From Deltaproteobacteria bacterium UBA4427 (GTDB taxonomy: Bacteria; Myxococcota_A; UBA9160; UBA4427): a stretch of 13,240 nt of DNA. The stretch is taken from positions 39,202 to 52,441 of the forward strand of contig DGPZ01000140.1 of assembly GCA_002390675.1 (NCBI GenBank), given 5' to 3'. The translations under genes and the position numbers were made by a program. The notes under the pieces are model-generated. The model made no database searches and was not told the origin of the DNA. It saw only the letters and a list, made by a program, of their open reading frames with translations. This document shows, piece by piece, positions 7,479 through 13,240 of this stretch (position 1 is the first letter of the stretch; every line of letters begins with the position of its first letter).

Positions 7479-7970
7479 ATGGACGAGAGAGTCCCGATGA
7501 CTCCCCGTGGCTACGCAGCCCTAAAAGCCGAGCTCCAGCGACTGATCTCAGTCGAGCGACCGGCCAATATTAAAGACATCGAAGAGGCCATTGCCCACGG
7601 CGACCTCTCCGAAAATGCCGAATACCACGCCGCCAAAGAGAGGCAGGCCCATATCGCCGGACATATGGCCAGCATCGATGACAAGCTGGGCCGCGCCCAG
7701 GTAATCGAGACCAAGGGTCAAACCCCGGACAAGGTCCGCTTCGGCGTCACGGTCGTCCTCCAGGACATCGAGACTCAAGACGAAGTAACCTACACGATTG
7801 TTGGCGAAGACGAAGCCGATGCCCCCGCAGGCCGGCTCTCGGTCACGTCGCCCGTTGCTCGAGCCCTTATGAACAAAGAAGCCGGCGACGAGGTCACGGT
7901 CAATGTGCCCAAAGGCATTCGTGAATTCGAAGTCCTCGAAACTCGCTTCGACGACGACGACGAAGCCTGA
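7479..7970 (+). CDS. greA: Transcription elongation factor GreA
   Basis: GreA binds the secondary channel of RNA polymerase and stimulates cleavage of backtracked RNA so stalled complexes resume. The 163 residues match the ~158-residue family. An N-terminal coiled coil (about 8-77) carries the tip motif HGDLSENAEYHAA, with Asp42 and Glu45 equivalent to E. coli Asp41 and Glu44 that coordinate the catalytic Mg2+. The C-terminal FKBP-like domain follows from about residue 85: 'VRFGVTVVLQDIE', 'YTIVGEDEAD' and 'SVTSPVARALMNKEAGDEV'. The start MDERVPMTPRG aligns with the usual VPMT-x-x-G opening and has AGGA 4 nt upstream. An ATG at residue 7 would lose that segment. The C-terminus ends in a run of acidic residues, slightly longer than in E. 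coli. It is followed 196 bp later by tRNA-Asn. Confidence 0.97.
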   Translation: MDERVPMTPRGYAALKAELQRLISVERPANIKDIEEAIAHGDLSENAEYHAAKERQAHIAGHMASIDDKLGRAQVIETKGQTPDKVRFGVTVVLQDIETQDEVTYTIVGEDEADAPAGRLSVTSPVARALMNKEAGDEVTVNVPKGIREFEVLETRFDDDDEA

Positions 7971-8118
7971 CTCCAGCCAGTTCGGGGCCACCAGAATCAG
8001 ATCGAAAAATCCGATTTGCGGTCCGATTCGTAAAGGCATTTAATTGTCCAACCCCTTGCTGCAGCCAAGCTTCTCAGACCTGCACGATATTGACTCGCGA
8101 ACTGCCGGCGGATGAGCG

Positions 8119-8146
8119 TTGCGACTTTGGCGGCAGCGCGTAAACT
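8119..8146 (+). promoter_or_regulatory. Probable tRNA-Asn promoter
   Basis: TTGCGA (8119-8124) and TAAACT (8141-8146) are 16 nt apart, each matching 4/6 of the sigma-70 consensus. The -10 is followed by a GC-rich discriminator (CCCGCC), as is usual for stable-RNA promoters. The tRNA starts 20 nt further on. Confidence 0.45.
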
Positions 8147-8166
8147 CCCGCCTCCCGAGTATCCGT

Positions 8167-8242
8167 TCCCCGGTAGCTCAGCTGGTAGAGCAGGCGGCTG
8201 TTAACCGCCTTGTCGCAGGTTCGAGTCCTGCCCGGGGAGCCA
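8167..8242 (+). tRNA. tRNA-Asn (anticodon GTT)
   Basis: A complete cloverleaf. The acceptor stem TCCCCGG pairs with CCGGGGA (8232-8238). The D-arm reads GCTCAGCTGGTAGAGC. The anticodon stem GGCGG/CCGCC (8193-8197, 8205-8209) encloses loop CTGTTAA with anticodon GTT at 8200-8202. The T-arm GCAGG-TTCGAGT-CCTGC spans 8215-8231. The discriminator G is at 8239 and CCA is encoded at 8240-8242. It reads AAC/AAU codons. Its own terminator follows. Confidence 0.98.
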
Positions 8243-8259
8243 CTCGATTCTTTACCGCT

Positions 8260-8303
8260 GCGCTCGATTTGCTCACTTCTATGGGCCGCGAGCGCTTTTT
8301 TTT
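8260..8303 (+). terminator. Intrinsic terminator of tRNA-Asn
   Basis: GCGCTCG (8260-8266) pairs perfectly with CGAGCGC (8289-8295) over a 22-nt loop. Eight T residues (8296-8303) follow directly. It lies 17 nt after the tRNA. Confidence 0.8.
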
Positions 8304-8648
8304 GCGCCGGGTGCGGGACTGGGCCTGGCGAGCGGGTTCAAGGCGGGAACGAACGCGGCTCTTCCCGTCGTGGTCATGCCAGAGTGAGGGCAGGCTAGAT
8401 CGACGATGATCGAAAGTGGGTCAGCGCTGATCGATCAGCTGGACGGCATTTTGCCGACGCGTGTCGTAACCGAGCGCAGGTCCGCCAGCCCTAGGCCTAA
8501 CAGCAACGCAGTTCGGGGCTAAGGAGTGAAGGTCGGCTGAACAATCGTCGCCACGAGCACGCCTTCGAATCCATCATTCCCAAATAAGGGCGAGAAGATT
8601 CGAGCTGCACTGCATCAGGTAGATGGCGGCCGTGTGGCTATCGTAGCT
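8304..8648. other. Non-coding gap between the tRNA terminator and the sulfotransferase
   Basis: No supported gene. One short frame of 38 codons (8406-8522, +) has no ribosome binding site and no recognisable product. The only structure noted is a perfect 14-bp palindrome at 8426-8439. No copy of the tRNA 3' end that would mark an integration site was seen. Confidence 0.5.
8426..8439. repeat. Perfect 14-bp palindrome
   Basis: GCTGATCGATCAGC equals its own reverse complement, in the gap behind tRNA-Asn. It overlaps a second short palindrome, CAGCGCTG (8422-8429). It could be a protein binding site or chance. Confidence 0.5.
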
Positions 8649-9428
8649 TTAAGCGAAATCGCCGTACCCAAACGTCTCAATGTCGACGGCCCATAGCTCG
8701 CCGACGAGTTCAAATGCTTCGTCGGTGAAAAGAGACCTAACATTAGGTCGAGAATCTTTTTCGTTCTCATTTAGGTGCCCCAAGTCGCCGCCAAGCTCCA
8801 AATGCTTGGCGACTTTCGCGAAGTCGCTCGAGAAGTTTTCGAAGCGGCCTACGAAGTCGAGCTTCACTTGCCCATCCTCATCACACAGAAATGCGTGCTG
8901 GGTGCGGTACGGGATAGGGAGCTGGCGCAGCTTCACATTATCCCGAACCCAGAGCACCTTCTCTGTATCCATAGGCTCGACGTTCTCGGGACGTTGCTTG
9001 TACACGTAGTTCGAGAGCACCCAATCCCATGGATTGCGTACGAAGGCAAATCTAAACGCACTCTGCCAAAACGACTCGCCTAGAACCCGTCGTGCGGTCC
9101 GCGCCGGGAGATGCTTAAAGTCGTTCAAGTCCGAGGTTCGAAAGGCGTAGCCAGTCTGTTTGTTCGTATACGCCATTTCGAAGGGAGCGTCCGCAGCGGC
9201 GGCGTGGAGCAAGCCCAAGCCTTTGATCGTGTCCGCGCCAGACACGTTCTCCGCCCCCGCTCCGAGCAGTGACTCGATCTCCGGATGGCTCGGCATATCG
9301 AGGACCATGGAGTAGGGCATCCGCGCAAAGTCGGTCGTCAAATGCGGCAACAAGGACAGTGAGACGCTGCTCGTTCCTGTTTTCCCAGCGGCGATGAACA
9401 CAAAACTCTTGTCGAGCGAGATCAGCAT
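8649..9428 (-). CDS. Sulfotransferase (sulfotransferase family 2 type)
   Basis: A 259-residue protein with the PAPS-binding elements of carbohydrate-type sulfotransferases. The 5'-phosphosulfate loop is FIAAGKTGTSS (residues 11-21, Lys16). The 3'-phosphate motif is FVRNPWDWVLSNY (129-141, Arg131, Ser139). A GRFENF motif lies at 194-199, and the C-terminus has the usual 'DIETFGYGDF' ending. It should transfer sulfate from PAPS to an acceptor, possibly a surface glycan; the acceptor is unknown. The start is placed at the ATG at 9428 because the conserved sequence begins there. The frame stays open to 9572, but that extension is Arg/Gly/Ala-rich and unlike the family. No Shine-Dalgarno is visible. 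The gene stands alone between non-coding stretches of about 345 and 280 bp next to a tRNA, a setting compatible with transfer but without proof. No PAPS synthesis gene is in the window. Confidence 0.88.
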   Translation of the reverse strand: MLISLDKSFVFIAAGKTGTSSVSLSLLPHLTTDFARMPYSMVLDMPSHPEIESLLGAGAENVSGADTIKGLGLLHAAAADAPFEMAYTNKQTGYAFRTSDLNDFKHLPARTARRVLGESFWQSAFRFAFVRNPWDWVLSNYVYKQRPENVEPMDTEKVLWVRDNVKLRQLPIPYRTQHAFLCDEDGQVKLDFVGRFENFSSDFAKVAKHLELGGDLGHLNENEKDSRPNVRSLFTDEAFELVGELWAVDIETFGYGDFA

Positions 9429-9709
9429 GGAGCCGACACTAGCATCACACGTCGCCCAGCCTACAGCGGGCGGCCAACGGCAGATATTCCTATTTCGGAA
9501 CTTTGCTGACGCGCGGGGGCCTCTTGCAGTTCCGTCTTTGCCCGCTTTACGAACGCCGACGCACTTACCCACGAGGTCTATGATCGATTCTGCACCCGCG
9601 CCCAGCAGGCTTTAAAGGACCTTGCTTTAATGCATTGCCGCCACTCTTGCGCGATGCCTGACGCGCGTCCTATCGGACGGGCGCACACATCGAATCGAGT
9701 TCAAGTGCC
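9429..9709. other. Intergenic region between the MoaD-like and sulfotransferase genes
   Basis: No supported gene. It must contain the sulfotransferase promoter (minus strand) and the 3' end of the AOR operon. One imperfect hairpin is visible at 9662-9684. Confidence 0.5.
9662..9684 (-). terminator. Possible terminator hairpin of the AOR-MoaD operon
   Basis: Nine-position arms around a TATC loop pair at eight positions: five inner pairs, one G-G mismatch, three outer pairs. It lies about 25 nt past the MoaD-like stop. No T-run follows on the minus strand. Confidence 0.35.
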
Positions 9710-9973
9710 CTATCCGCCTGAAGCCGCCTTCACGAACGCAACCACGTCCCCATCCTCAAGTTTTGTCTTCATCCCGCGTCGATGATTAGTAAGCACCCCA
9801 TTAATCGCGACCGAAGTCACTTTCGATAGCAGCGAAAAGTCAGCCCCCTTTTCTACAAACTTTTGTTCTACGTAGGAGACGACCTCGCGCACGCGTCCAG
9901 GGTTAGGCATCTCCAAACGTCGCTCACCGAGCGCCTTACTCATGTCATAACTGAGTTCGACTGTGACGCTCAT
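9710..9973 (-). CDS. MoaD/ThiS-family sulfur-carrier-like protein
   Basis: An 87-residue ubiquitin-fold protein of the MoaD/ThiS type. It opens with a beta strand (VTVELSYDM), has a central helix ('VREVVSYVEQKFVEKG'), then 'VTSVAINGVLTNHRRGMKTKLEDGDVVAFVKAASGG'. The INGVL and LEDGD-VVAF elements and the C-terminal Gly-Gly are hallmarks; the last Gly is adenylated and thiocarboxylated in working sulfur carriers. The ATG overlaps the AOR stop as ATGA (4 bp), so translation is coupled to AOR. MoaD-like genes next to tungsten aldehyde oxidoreductases are a known arrangement. The likely role is supplying sulfur for the pyranopterin dithiolene of the W/Mo cofactor, possibly dedicated to this enzyme. 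No MoeB/ThiF-type activating enzyme is in the window. Which of MoaD or ThiS it serves cannot be decided from sequence alone. Confidence 0.88.
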   Translation of the reverse strand: MSVTVELSYDMSKALGERRLEMPNPGRVREVVSYVEQKFVEKGADFSLLSKVTSVAINGVLTNHRRGMKTKLEDGDVVAFVKAASGG

Positions 9974-11853
9974 GATCGCACCTGCAACTTATCAAGAATC
10001 TTCTGCGTCGGAATACCAGCCTGGTCCCAACCGCGAATTTTGTAGTAGCGCGGAAGCAACTGGTCGAGCGGATGCCCCGAGGTCATCCCGGGGAAAGTCG
10101 GTTCATCAAGCATGCGTCGCGGCAGTGTGTCCTGATCTGCCCCGACACCTTCACGCAGGTTATAGATGCGCTCGAGATTAAAGATGCGTCCACCGTATTC
10201 CTGAATATGTCCCGACGACATCGGAGCGCCCGTAATCTGGCTCATCCACTTCTCCCACCAAAAAATCGGTGGTCCCTTCATGGACATGCTCATCCGGAAC
10301 ATGGGCCCAAGGTTCTCCATCACCTTACTAAGCGCCCGCAGCGGGAGTCCATTCGGGTTCATGTTATGGACCATCGCTGGGATCATCCCATAACTCGTGA
10401 AGATGCAGAGCACCATGCTGTTAAGCGCACAGGCGAGGTTCTGCTGTACCACGGGAATATCCGCTTTGAGTTTCAAGTTCTGCGGATTAATCGTCAGCGG
10501 CCCGACGGATTCGAGGTACATGCTCGCGCCCTGCACGTGGCAACCACCACGATTCGTTGTCGCGTACTCGACACCCTGCGCATAGGACCCGCGCGGGTCG
10601 TATGCGGACATCTCCATGCCCTTTACATGCATGGCAAAGTCAGAGCCTCCGTATCTCTCGCTCATCCTCTTGCTGCCATCGGCGAGGACATCGCCGATCC
10701 CGCTGCGATGTGCGACATCGCGGATCAGCTCAGAAATCCCCGCCGCTTCACCGAACTCGAGATCGATCGCGAGCATCCCCTTTTCCCGAAGCTCCATGGC
10801 GAATGAGAGAGTCGCGCCGAGACTGATCGTATCCATACCCAAGTCGTCGGCGAGGTAATTCCATTCGCTGATCTCCTTGAGATCAGAAATTTCAAGATTG
10901 CTGCCTAACAGGGCGAGCGTTTCATACTCAGGACCCTTCACGACGCCCGCGCCTTCAACTTCGACTTGGCGGCCGCAGGTCACTGGACAATGAATGCATG
11001 AACTCTTCACGCCTTTAAGCTCATTGTCTTCCATGTACTCGCCTGAGATATCCATCGCGTCATCGAAGTGTCCGTACTTGAAATTTCTCGTCGGCAGAAT
11101 ATTGCGAGCGTTCGTCGTATTGACGATGCCACCCGTACCGAAGCGCTTCATGGAACTTCCGAGATGGGGGTGGTCGGCGAAGAGCTTTCGTACAGATTTG
11201 GTGTAGGCCTTGAACGCATCAGGGTCGTCCATCTCAAGCTTCCGATTGCCCTCAAGACTGATCGCCTTCAAGTTTTTGGAGCCCATCACCGCCCCGACGC
11301 CAGACCGCCCCGCTATTCGTTCATCCGAGACGATGCCTGCGTAGAGCACGCGATTTTCGCCGGCCGGACCTATCACCGCGTGCTTCTTCTTCTTCCCAAG
11401 AATCGATTGCGTCTCGTAAGTTCCCTTGCCCCAAAGGTCCGCGGCATCAATAAATTCGATCTCATCGGTCTTGCCATCGATCTCGATACGCACGGGCCGT
11501 TCCGACCGCCCACTCACGACCACGACATCGATGCCGGAGCGCTTCATCGCGTAGGCGAAGCTTCCGCCGCAGGTCGCATTCCCGATCCCGCCCGTAAGCG
11601 GGCTCTTGCAGACCACCGCAAAGCGGTTGCTCTGCGGCGCAACGGATCCATTCAAGGGACCGGTCGCAAAGATCAACGGGTTCTCCGGACTAAGCGCATC
11701 AATTCCGGCATCGGTCCGGTCGTAGAGCAGCCGCGTCCCGTACCCCTTGCCACCTATATAGAGAGAAGCGATCTCCTCATCCAGCGGCTCATAGGAGTAG
11801 GTTCGATTGCTCAAATTAATCTCGAGCACACGTCCCGCATAACCCTTCATCAT
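9970..11853 (-). CDS. aor: Aldehyde:ferredoxin oxidoreductase (tungsten AOR family)
   Basis: A 627-residue member of the AOR family, close to the ~605 residues of Pyrococcus furiosus AOR. These enzymes oxidise aldehydes to acids with a tungsten bis-pterin and one [4Fe-4S] cluster, passing electrons to ferredoxin. The N-terminal domain starts 'GYAGRVLEINLSN' and contains 'IGGKGYGTRLLYD' and 'SVGP'-like family segments up to about residue 210. Cluster ligands Cys286, Cys289 and Cys293 (CIHCPVTC) and Cys483 match P. furiosus Cys288/291/295/494. The first pterin motif DxxGxD is intact at 336-341. The second, usually DxxGLC, reads N478-S-M-V481-L-C483. PEYET and RGGCH, which carry the family's active-site Glu and His, are present. 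The C-terminus ends YYKIRGWDQAGIPT. The start at 11853 has GGAGGT 7 nt upstream. Operon partner: the MoaD-like gene. No ferredoxin or FeS partner subunit is adjacent. Confidence 0.95.
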   Translation of the reverse strand: MMKGYAGRVLEINLSNRTYSYEPLDEEIASLYIGGKGYGTRLLYDRTDAGIDALSPENPLIFATGPLNGSVAPQSNRFAVVCKSPLTGGIGNATCGGSFAYAMKRSGIDVVVVSGRSERPVRIEIDGKTDEIEFIDAADLWGKGTYETQSILGKKKKHAVIGPAGENRVLYAGIVSDERIAGRSGVGAVMGSKNLKAISLEGNRKLEMDDPDAFKAYTKSVRKLFADHPHLGSSMKRFGTGGIVNTTNARNILPTRNFKYGHFDDAMDISGEYMEDNELKGVKSSCIHCPVTCGRQVEVEGAGVVKGPEYETLALLGSNLEISDLKEISEWNYLADDLGMDTISLGATLSFAMELREKGMLAIDLEFGEAAGISELIRDVAHRSGIGDVLADGSKRMSERYGGSDFAMHVKGMEMSAYDPRGSYAQGVEYATTNRGGCHVQGASMYLESVGPLTINPQNLKLKADIPVVQQNLACALNSMVLCIFTSYGMIPAMVHNMNPNGLPLRALSKVMENLGPMFRMSMSMKGPPIFWWEKWMSQITGAPMSSGHIQEYGGRIFNLERIYNLREGVGADQDTLPRRMLDEPTFPGMTSGHPLDQLLPRYYKIRGWDQAGIPTQKILDKLQVRS

Positions 11854-11860
11854 GATCGCG

Positions 11861-11866
11861 ACCTCC
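11861..11866 (-). promoter_or_regulatory. Strong ribosome binding site of AOR
   Basis: GGAGGT on the minus strand, 7 nt before the first of two adjacent ATG codons (11853). It rules against the longer frame that begins at 11910. Confidence 0.7.
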
Positions 11867-11941
11867 GCCGATCGGGCACTGCCCGGCGACACCAAAGAGT
11901 GCGAGAACAATGAGGGCCCGCACGCGAGCGATCTTACCAGC

Positions 11942-11971
11942 TCGGGCGCCCGAACGTTCCGCCGAGATCTC
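11942..11971. promoter_or_regulatory. Cluster of three palindromes upstream of AOR
   Basis: TCGGGCGCCCGA (11942-11953, perfect 12 bp), GAACGTTC (11952-11959) and GAGATCTC (11964-11971) lie within 30 bp. They sit about 90-120 bp upstream of the AOR start, in the only region available for its promoter. They could be operators. No clear -35/-10 pair was found. Confidence 0.35.
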
Positions 11972-12028
11972 TACGAGTCCCTAGCTGCCCACGCAGCCAA
12001 TGACTCGAAGTCGCAGCGGGCTAGCACT

Positions 12029-12052
12029 CATCCGCATCAGCATCCGCATCCG
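12029..12052. repeat. Short hexamer tandem repeat
   Basis: Four head-to-tail copies of CATCSG (S = C or G): CATCCG, CATCAG, CATCCG, CATCCG, with the second copy differing at one base. It sits between the Coq4 stop and the AOR promoter region. It is too short to indicate an array. Confidence 0.5.
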
Positions 12053-12069
12053 AGAGGTGCGCTCGATCG

Positions 12070-12804
12070 CTACATCGCGACAGCTTCGCTCGCAGGAAGC
12101 CCGAGCGCGGGATCCGCGTCGGCATTGGGAAGTGGGTAGACGTTAAGTCGCGTGCGCACCTCTTCGAGCGGCAGCTCGAGGAGCGTTTCCCAATCCTGAC
12201 TAATCATGCATTCTGCCCGACGGGCGCGACGCCATCCACGCCCGAAAACGCGAAGCCGATTCAGATTTCCCCGAATCGCGCCAACGCACGCCTGAACGAA
12301 AGCGGCGAAATAATGTGCGCGATAGCCATTCTGCCGGCCCATGCAGGCAAGGATGCCCAGCTCGCCATCTTCATCGGTGTCGTAGCCCAGCACCACATGC
12401 CAGACGTCGTGCAAATGGCGATACCGGTCGTGGACGAAGTGAGCGTCGGACGAGCCGTGCTCTGTGTCGTCCGAGCTTCGCCCGATCGCTTCCGTCAACA
12501 ATTCTTCGAACTGCTCAGGATAGATTTCGCGTGCATCCGCAAAGCCGACGTACGCTCGGCCTAACGTTCCTTTCGGAAGATTCCTGAGTCGATCACGATT
12601 CGTAATCGGATCGAATAGGCTCCGCTGCTCTTCGAGCGCGCGTCTGCCGGATTCGCTGGCGCGCATCAGGCCAATCATAGTCCCCTCGCCGCGCCCCAAA
12701 ATATCCGACATCGCATCAAAGAACCGAATGCCCGCGTGGACATCCCCCTCGGATTTCCGCACAGCATTAAAGGTCATCGCGAGCCGCTTCCATTTAGTGA
12801 GCAT
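12070..12804 (-). CDS. Coq4-family protein
   Basis: A 244-residue Coq4-like protein. Eukaryotic COQ4 takes part in coenzyme Q biosynthesis and has been linked to the C1 decarboxylation/hydroxylation step of the head group; bacterial members are less studied. The hallmark metal site HDxxH-x11-E is perfect: His132, Asp133, His136 and Glu148 within LHDVWHVVLGYDTDEDGELG. The helical sequence before it (PKGTLGRAYVGF, then a YPEQF segment) and the following 'GYRAHYFAAFVQA' fit the family. The start at 12804 is chosen because AGGAGG lies 6 nt upstream; an ATG at 12819 has no such site. The start overlaps the end of the upstream hydrolase gene by 11 bp, so the two are translationally coupled. No other ubiquinone gene is in the window, so a role in quinone synthesis is family-based inference. 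Confidence 0.85.
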   Translation of the reverse strand: MLTKWKRLAMTFNAVRKSEGDVHAGIRFFDAMSDILGRGEGTMIGLMRASESGRRALEEQRSLFDPITNRDRLRNLPKGTLGRAYVGFADAREIYPEQFEELLTEAIGRSSDDTEHGSSDAHFVHDRYRHLHDVWHVVLGYDTDEDGELGILACMGRQNGYRAHYFAAFVQACVGAIRGNLNRLRVFGRGWRRARRAECMISQDWETLLELPLEEVRTRLNVYPLPNADADPALGLPASEAVAM

Positions 12805-13240
12805 CAGTCGCCTCCTCATCTAAAACTCCGGGCGATGCCGTAGGCCTGACAAAGGCAGACACCGCCGCCACGACTGAGCTCTCGATTCCGTGCCCACCAG
12901 CGAACTCATTGAATTCAACCGAGAATCCGTTTTCCTCGAGCAGCTGCCTCATATCTTTAGCGGAGCTAAAGGGCACCACGGGGTCGCTCTGGCCGTGGGA
13001 GATCAAAACCACCGGCGTCACCTCGCGGGAACGCGTGATATTCGGGACAGAATCGAGCAACGCATAACCCGAGAGGAGCACCACTCGATCCGGCGGCGGC
13101 TCCGTCACGACCGCAACATCGAGAGCCAACATCGCCCCCTGAGAATGTCCTGCGAGAATAACGGTCTCGGGCGCGAACTGATCACGGAGCCTCGCGATCA
13201 GCCGAACCACCGCCTCCCGCGCAAGGGGAAGCTGAGCCGA
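12794..13240 (-). CDS. Alpha/beta hydrolase (carboxylesterase/phospholipase type), 5' end cut off by window edge
   Basis: The last 148 residues of an alpha/beta-fold serine hydrolase; the frame is open to the window edge, so the true start lies outside. A GTG at 13210 is internal. The nucleophile elbow GHSQG (Ser codon 13142-13144) follows the strand TVILA. The acid lies in 'VVLISHGQSDPVVPF' and the catalytic His in 'FAGGHGI', all in the order and spacing of the small carboxylesterase/phospholipase (YpfH-like) group. The substrate is not predictable. The protein ends in an acidic, non-conserved tail (VLDEEATDAH) that overlaps the Coq4 start by 11 bp. The shared transcript hints at, but does not prove, a common pathway. 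Confidence 0.9.
   Translation of the reverse strand, partial: SAQLPLAREAVVRLIARLRDQFAPETVILAGHSQGAMLALDVAVVTEPPPDRVVLLSGYALLDSVPNITRSREVTPVVLISHGQSDPVVPFSSAKDMRQLLEENGFSVEFNEFAGGHGIESSVVAAVSAFVRPTASPGVLDEEATDAH
12811..12816 (-). promoter_or_regulatory. Ribosome binding site of the Coq4-like gene inside the hydrolase gene
   Basis: AGGAGG on the minus strand, 6 nt before the ATG at 12804, within the last codons of the upstream hydrolase. It fixes the Coq4 start and supports coupling. Confidence 0.7.

Noticed and set aside
8119..8409. Open frame of 96 codons spanning the tRNA region
   Set aside because: It is the translation of tRNA-Asn and its terminator (the PVAQLVEQ...GSSPARGA pattern is a classic tRNA shadow).
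8406..8522. 38-codon frame behind the tRNA terminator
   Set aside because: No Shine-Dalgarno and no recognisable product; length expected by chance.
10072..10806. 244-codon frame on the plus strand
   Set aside because: Also antisense to AOR, kept open by GC-biased codon use; no recognisable protein.
11068..11913. 281-codon frame on the plus strand
   Set aside because: Antisense shadow of AOR. The AOR frame is a recognised family with a Shine-Dalgarno; this one has an Arg/His-rich, family-free translation.
12029..12052. CATCSG tandem as a possible CRISPR or iteron array
   Set aside because: Only four 6-bp units without spacers, too short for either.
1..13240. A joint sulfate-ester pathway of the sulfatase and the sulfotransferase
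   Set aside because: The genes are about 7 kb apart on opposite strands with unrelated genes between them; no link is visible beyond chemistry.

Overview
The window is GC-rich, gene-dense bacterial DNA with mostly ordinary metabolic genes. The gene set suggests an uncultured, probably free-living Gram-negative lineage of deltaproteobacterial, Myxococcota or Binatota type: a tandem CaiB/BaiF CoA-transferase, a SnoaL-like protein, an ARSB-like sulfatase, a bacterial Coq4-like protein, a tungsten-type aldehyde:ferredoxin oxidoreductase and a RarD-type transporter. This placement is inference from gene content only. There is no 16S gene or other reliable taxonomic marker. I see no phage, transposase, integrase or CRISPR array.

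Layout. Positions 1-5376 (+): a left-truncated sulfatase, a SnoaL-like protein, a two-domain family III CoA-transferase and a RarD/EamA transporter. The SnoaL and CoA-transferase genes are 19 bp apart and are likely one transcript. Positions 5377-5759 are a gene-poor gap. Positions 5760-6501 (+): a small acidic hypothetical protein and a RidA deaminase. Positions 6570-7235 (-): a CPBP (CAAX-like) intramembrane protease, convergent with ridA and divergent from greA. Positions 7479-8303 (+): greA, then tRNA-Asn(GTT) with its own intrinsic terminator. Positions 8304-8648 are a non-coding gap. Positions 8649-9428 (-): an isolated sulfotransferase. Positions 9710-11853 (-): an operon of AOR followed by a MoaD/ThiS-like protein, joined by a 4-bp ATGA overlap. 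Positions 12070-13240 (-): a right-truncated alpha/beta hydrolase overlapping a Coq4-family gene by 11 bp.

How the genes work together. The clearest functional unit is AOR plus MoaD-like, an enzyme and probable sulfur carrier for its pterin cofactor. SnoaL plus CoA-transferase looks like part of an acyl-CoA catabolic cassette. The hydrolase and Coq4 genes are translationally coupled by a Shine-Dalgarno inside the hydrolase gene. A sulfatase and a sulfotransferase both occur in the window but are about 7 kb apart on opposite strands, so a joint role is not supported.

The points most worth a second look are: the AOR with an altered fourth cofactor motif (N478/V481 where the family usually has Asp/Gly); the double CoA-transferase in which only the first half keeps the catalytic Asp; the palindrome cluster upstream of AOR; and the conserved-looking small acidic protein upstream of ridA. 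I do not see a clear, wholly new multi-gene system.
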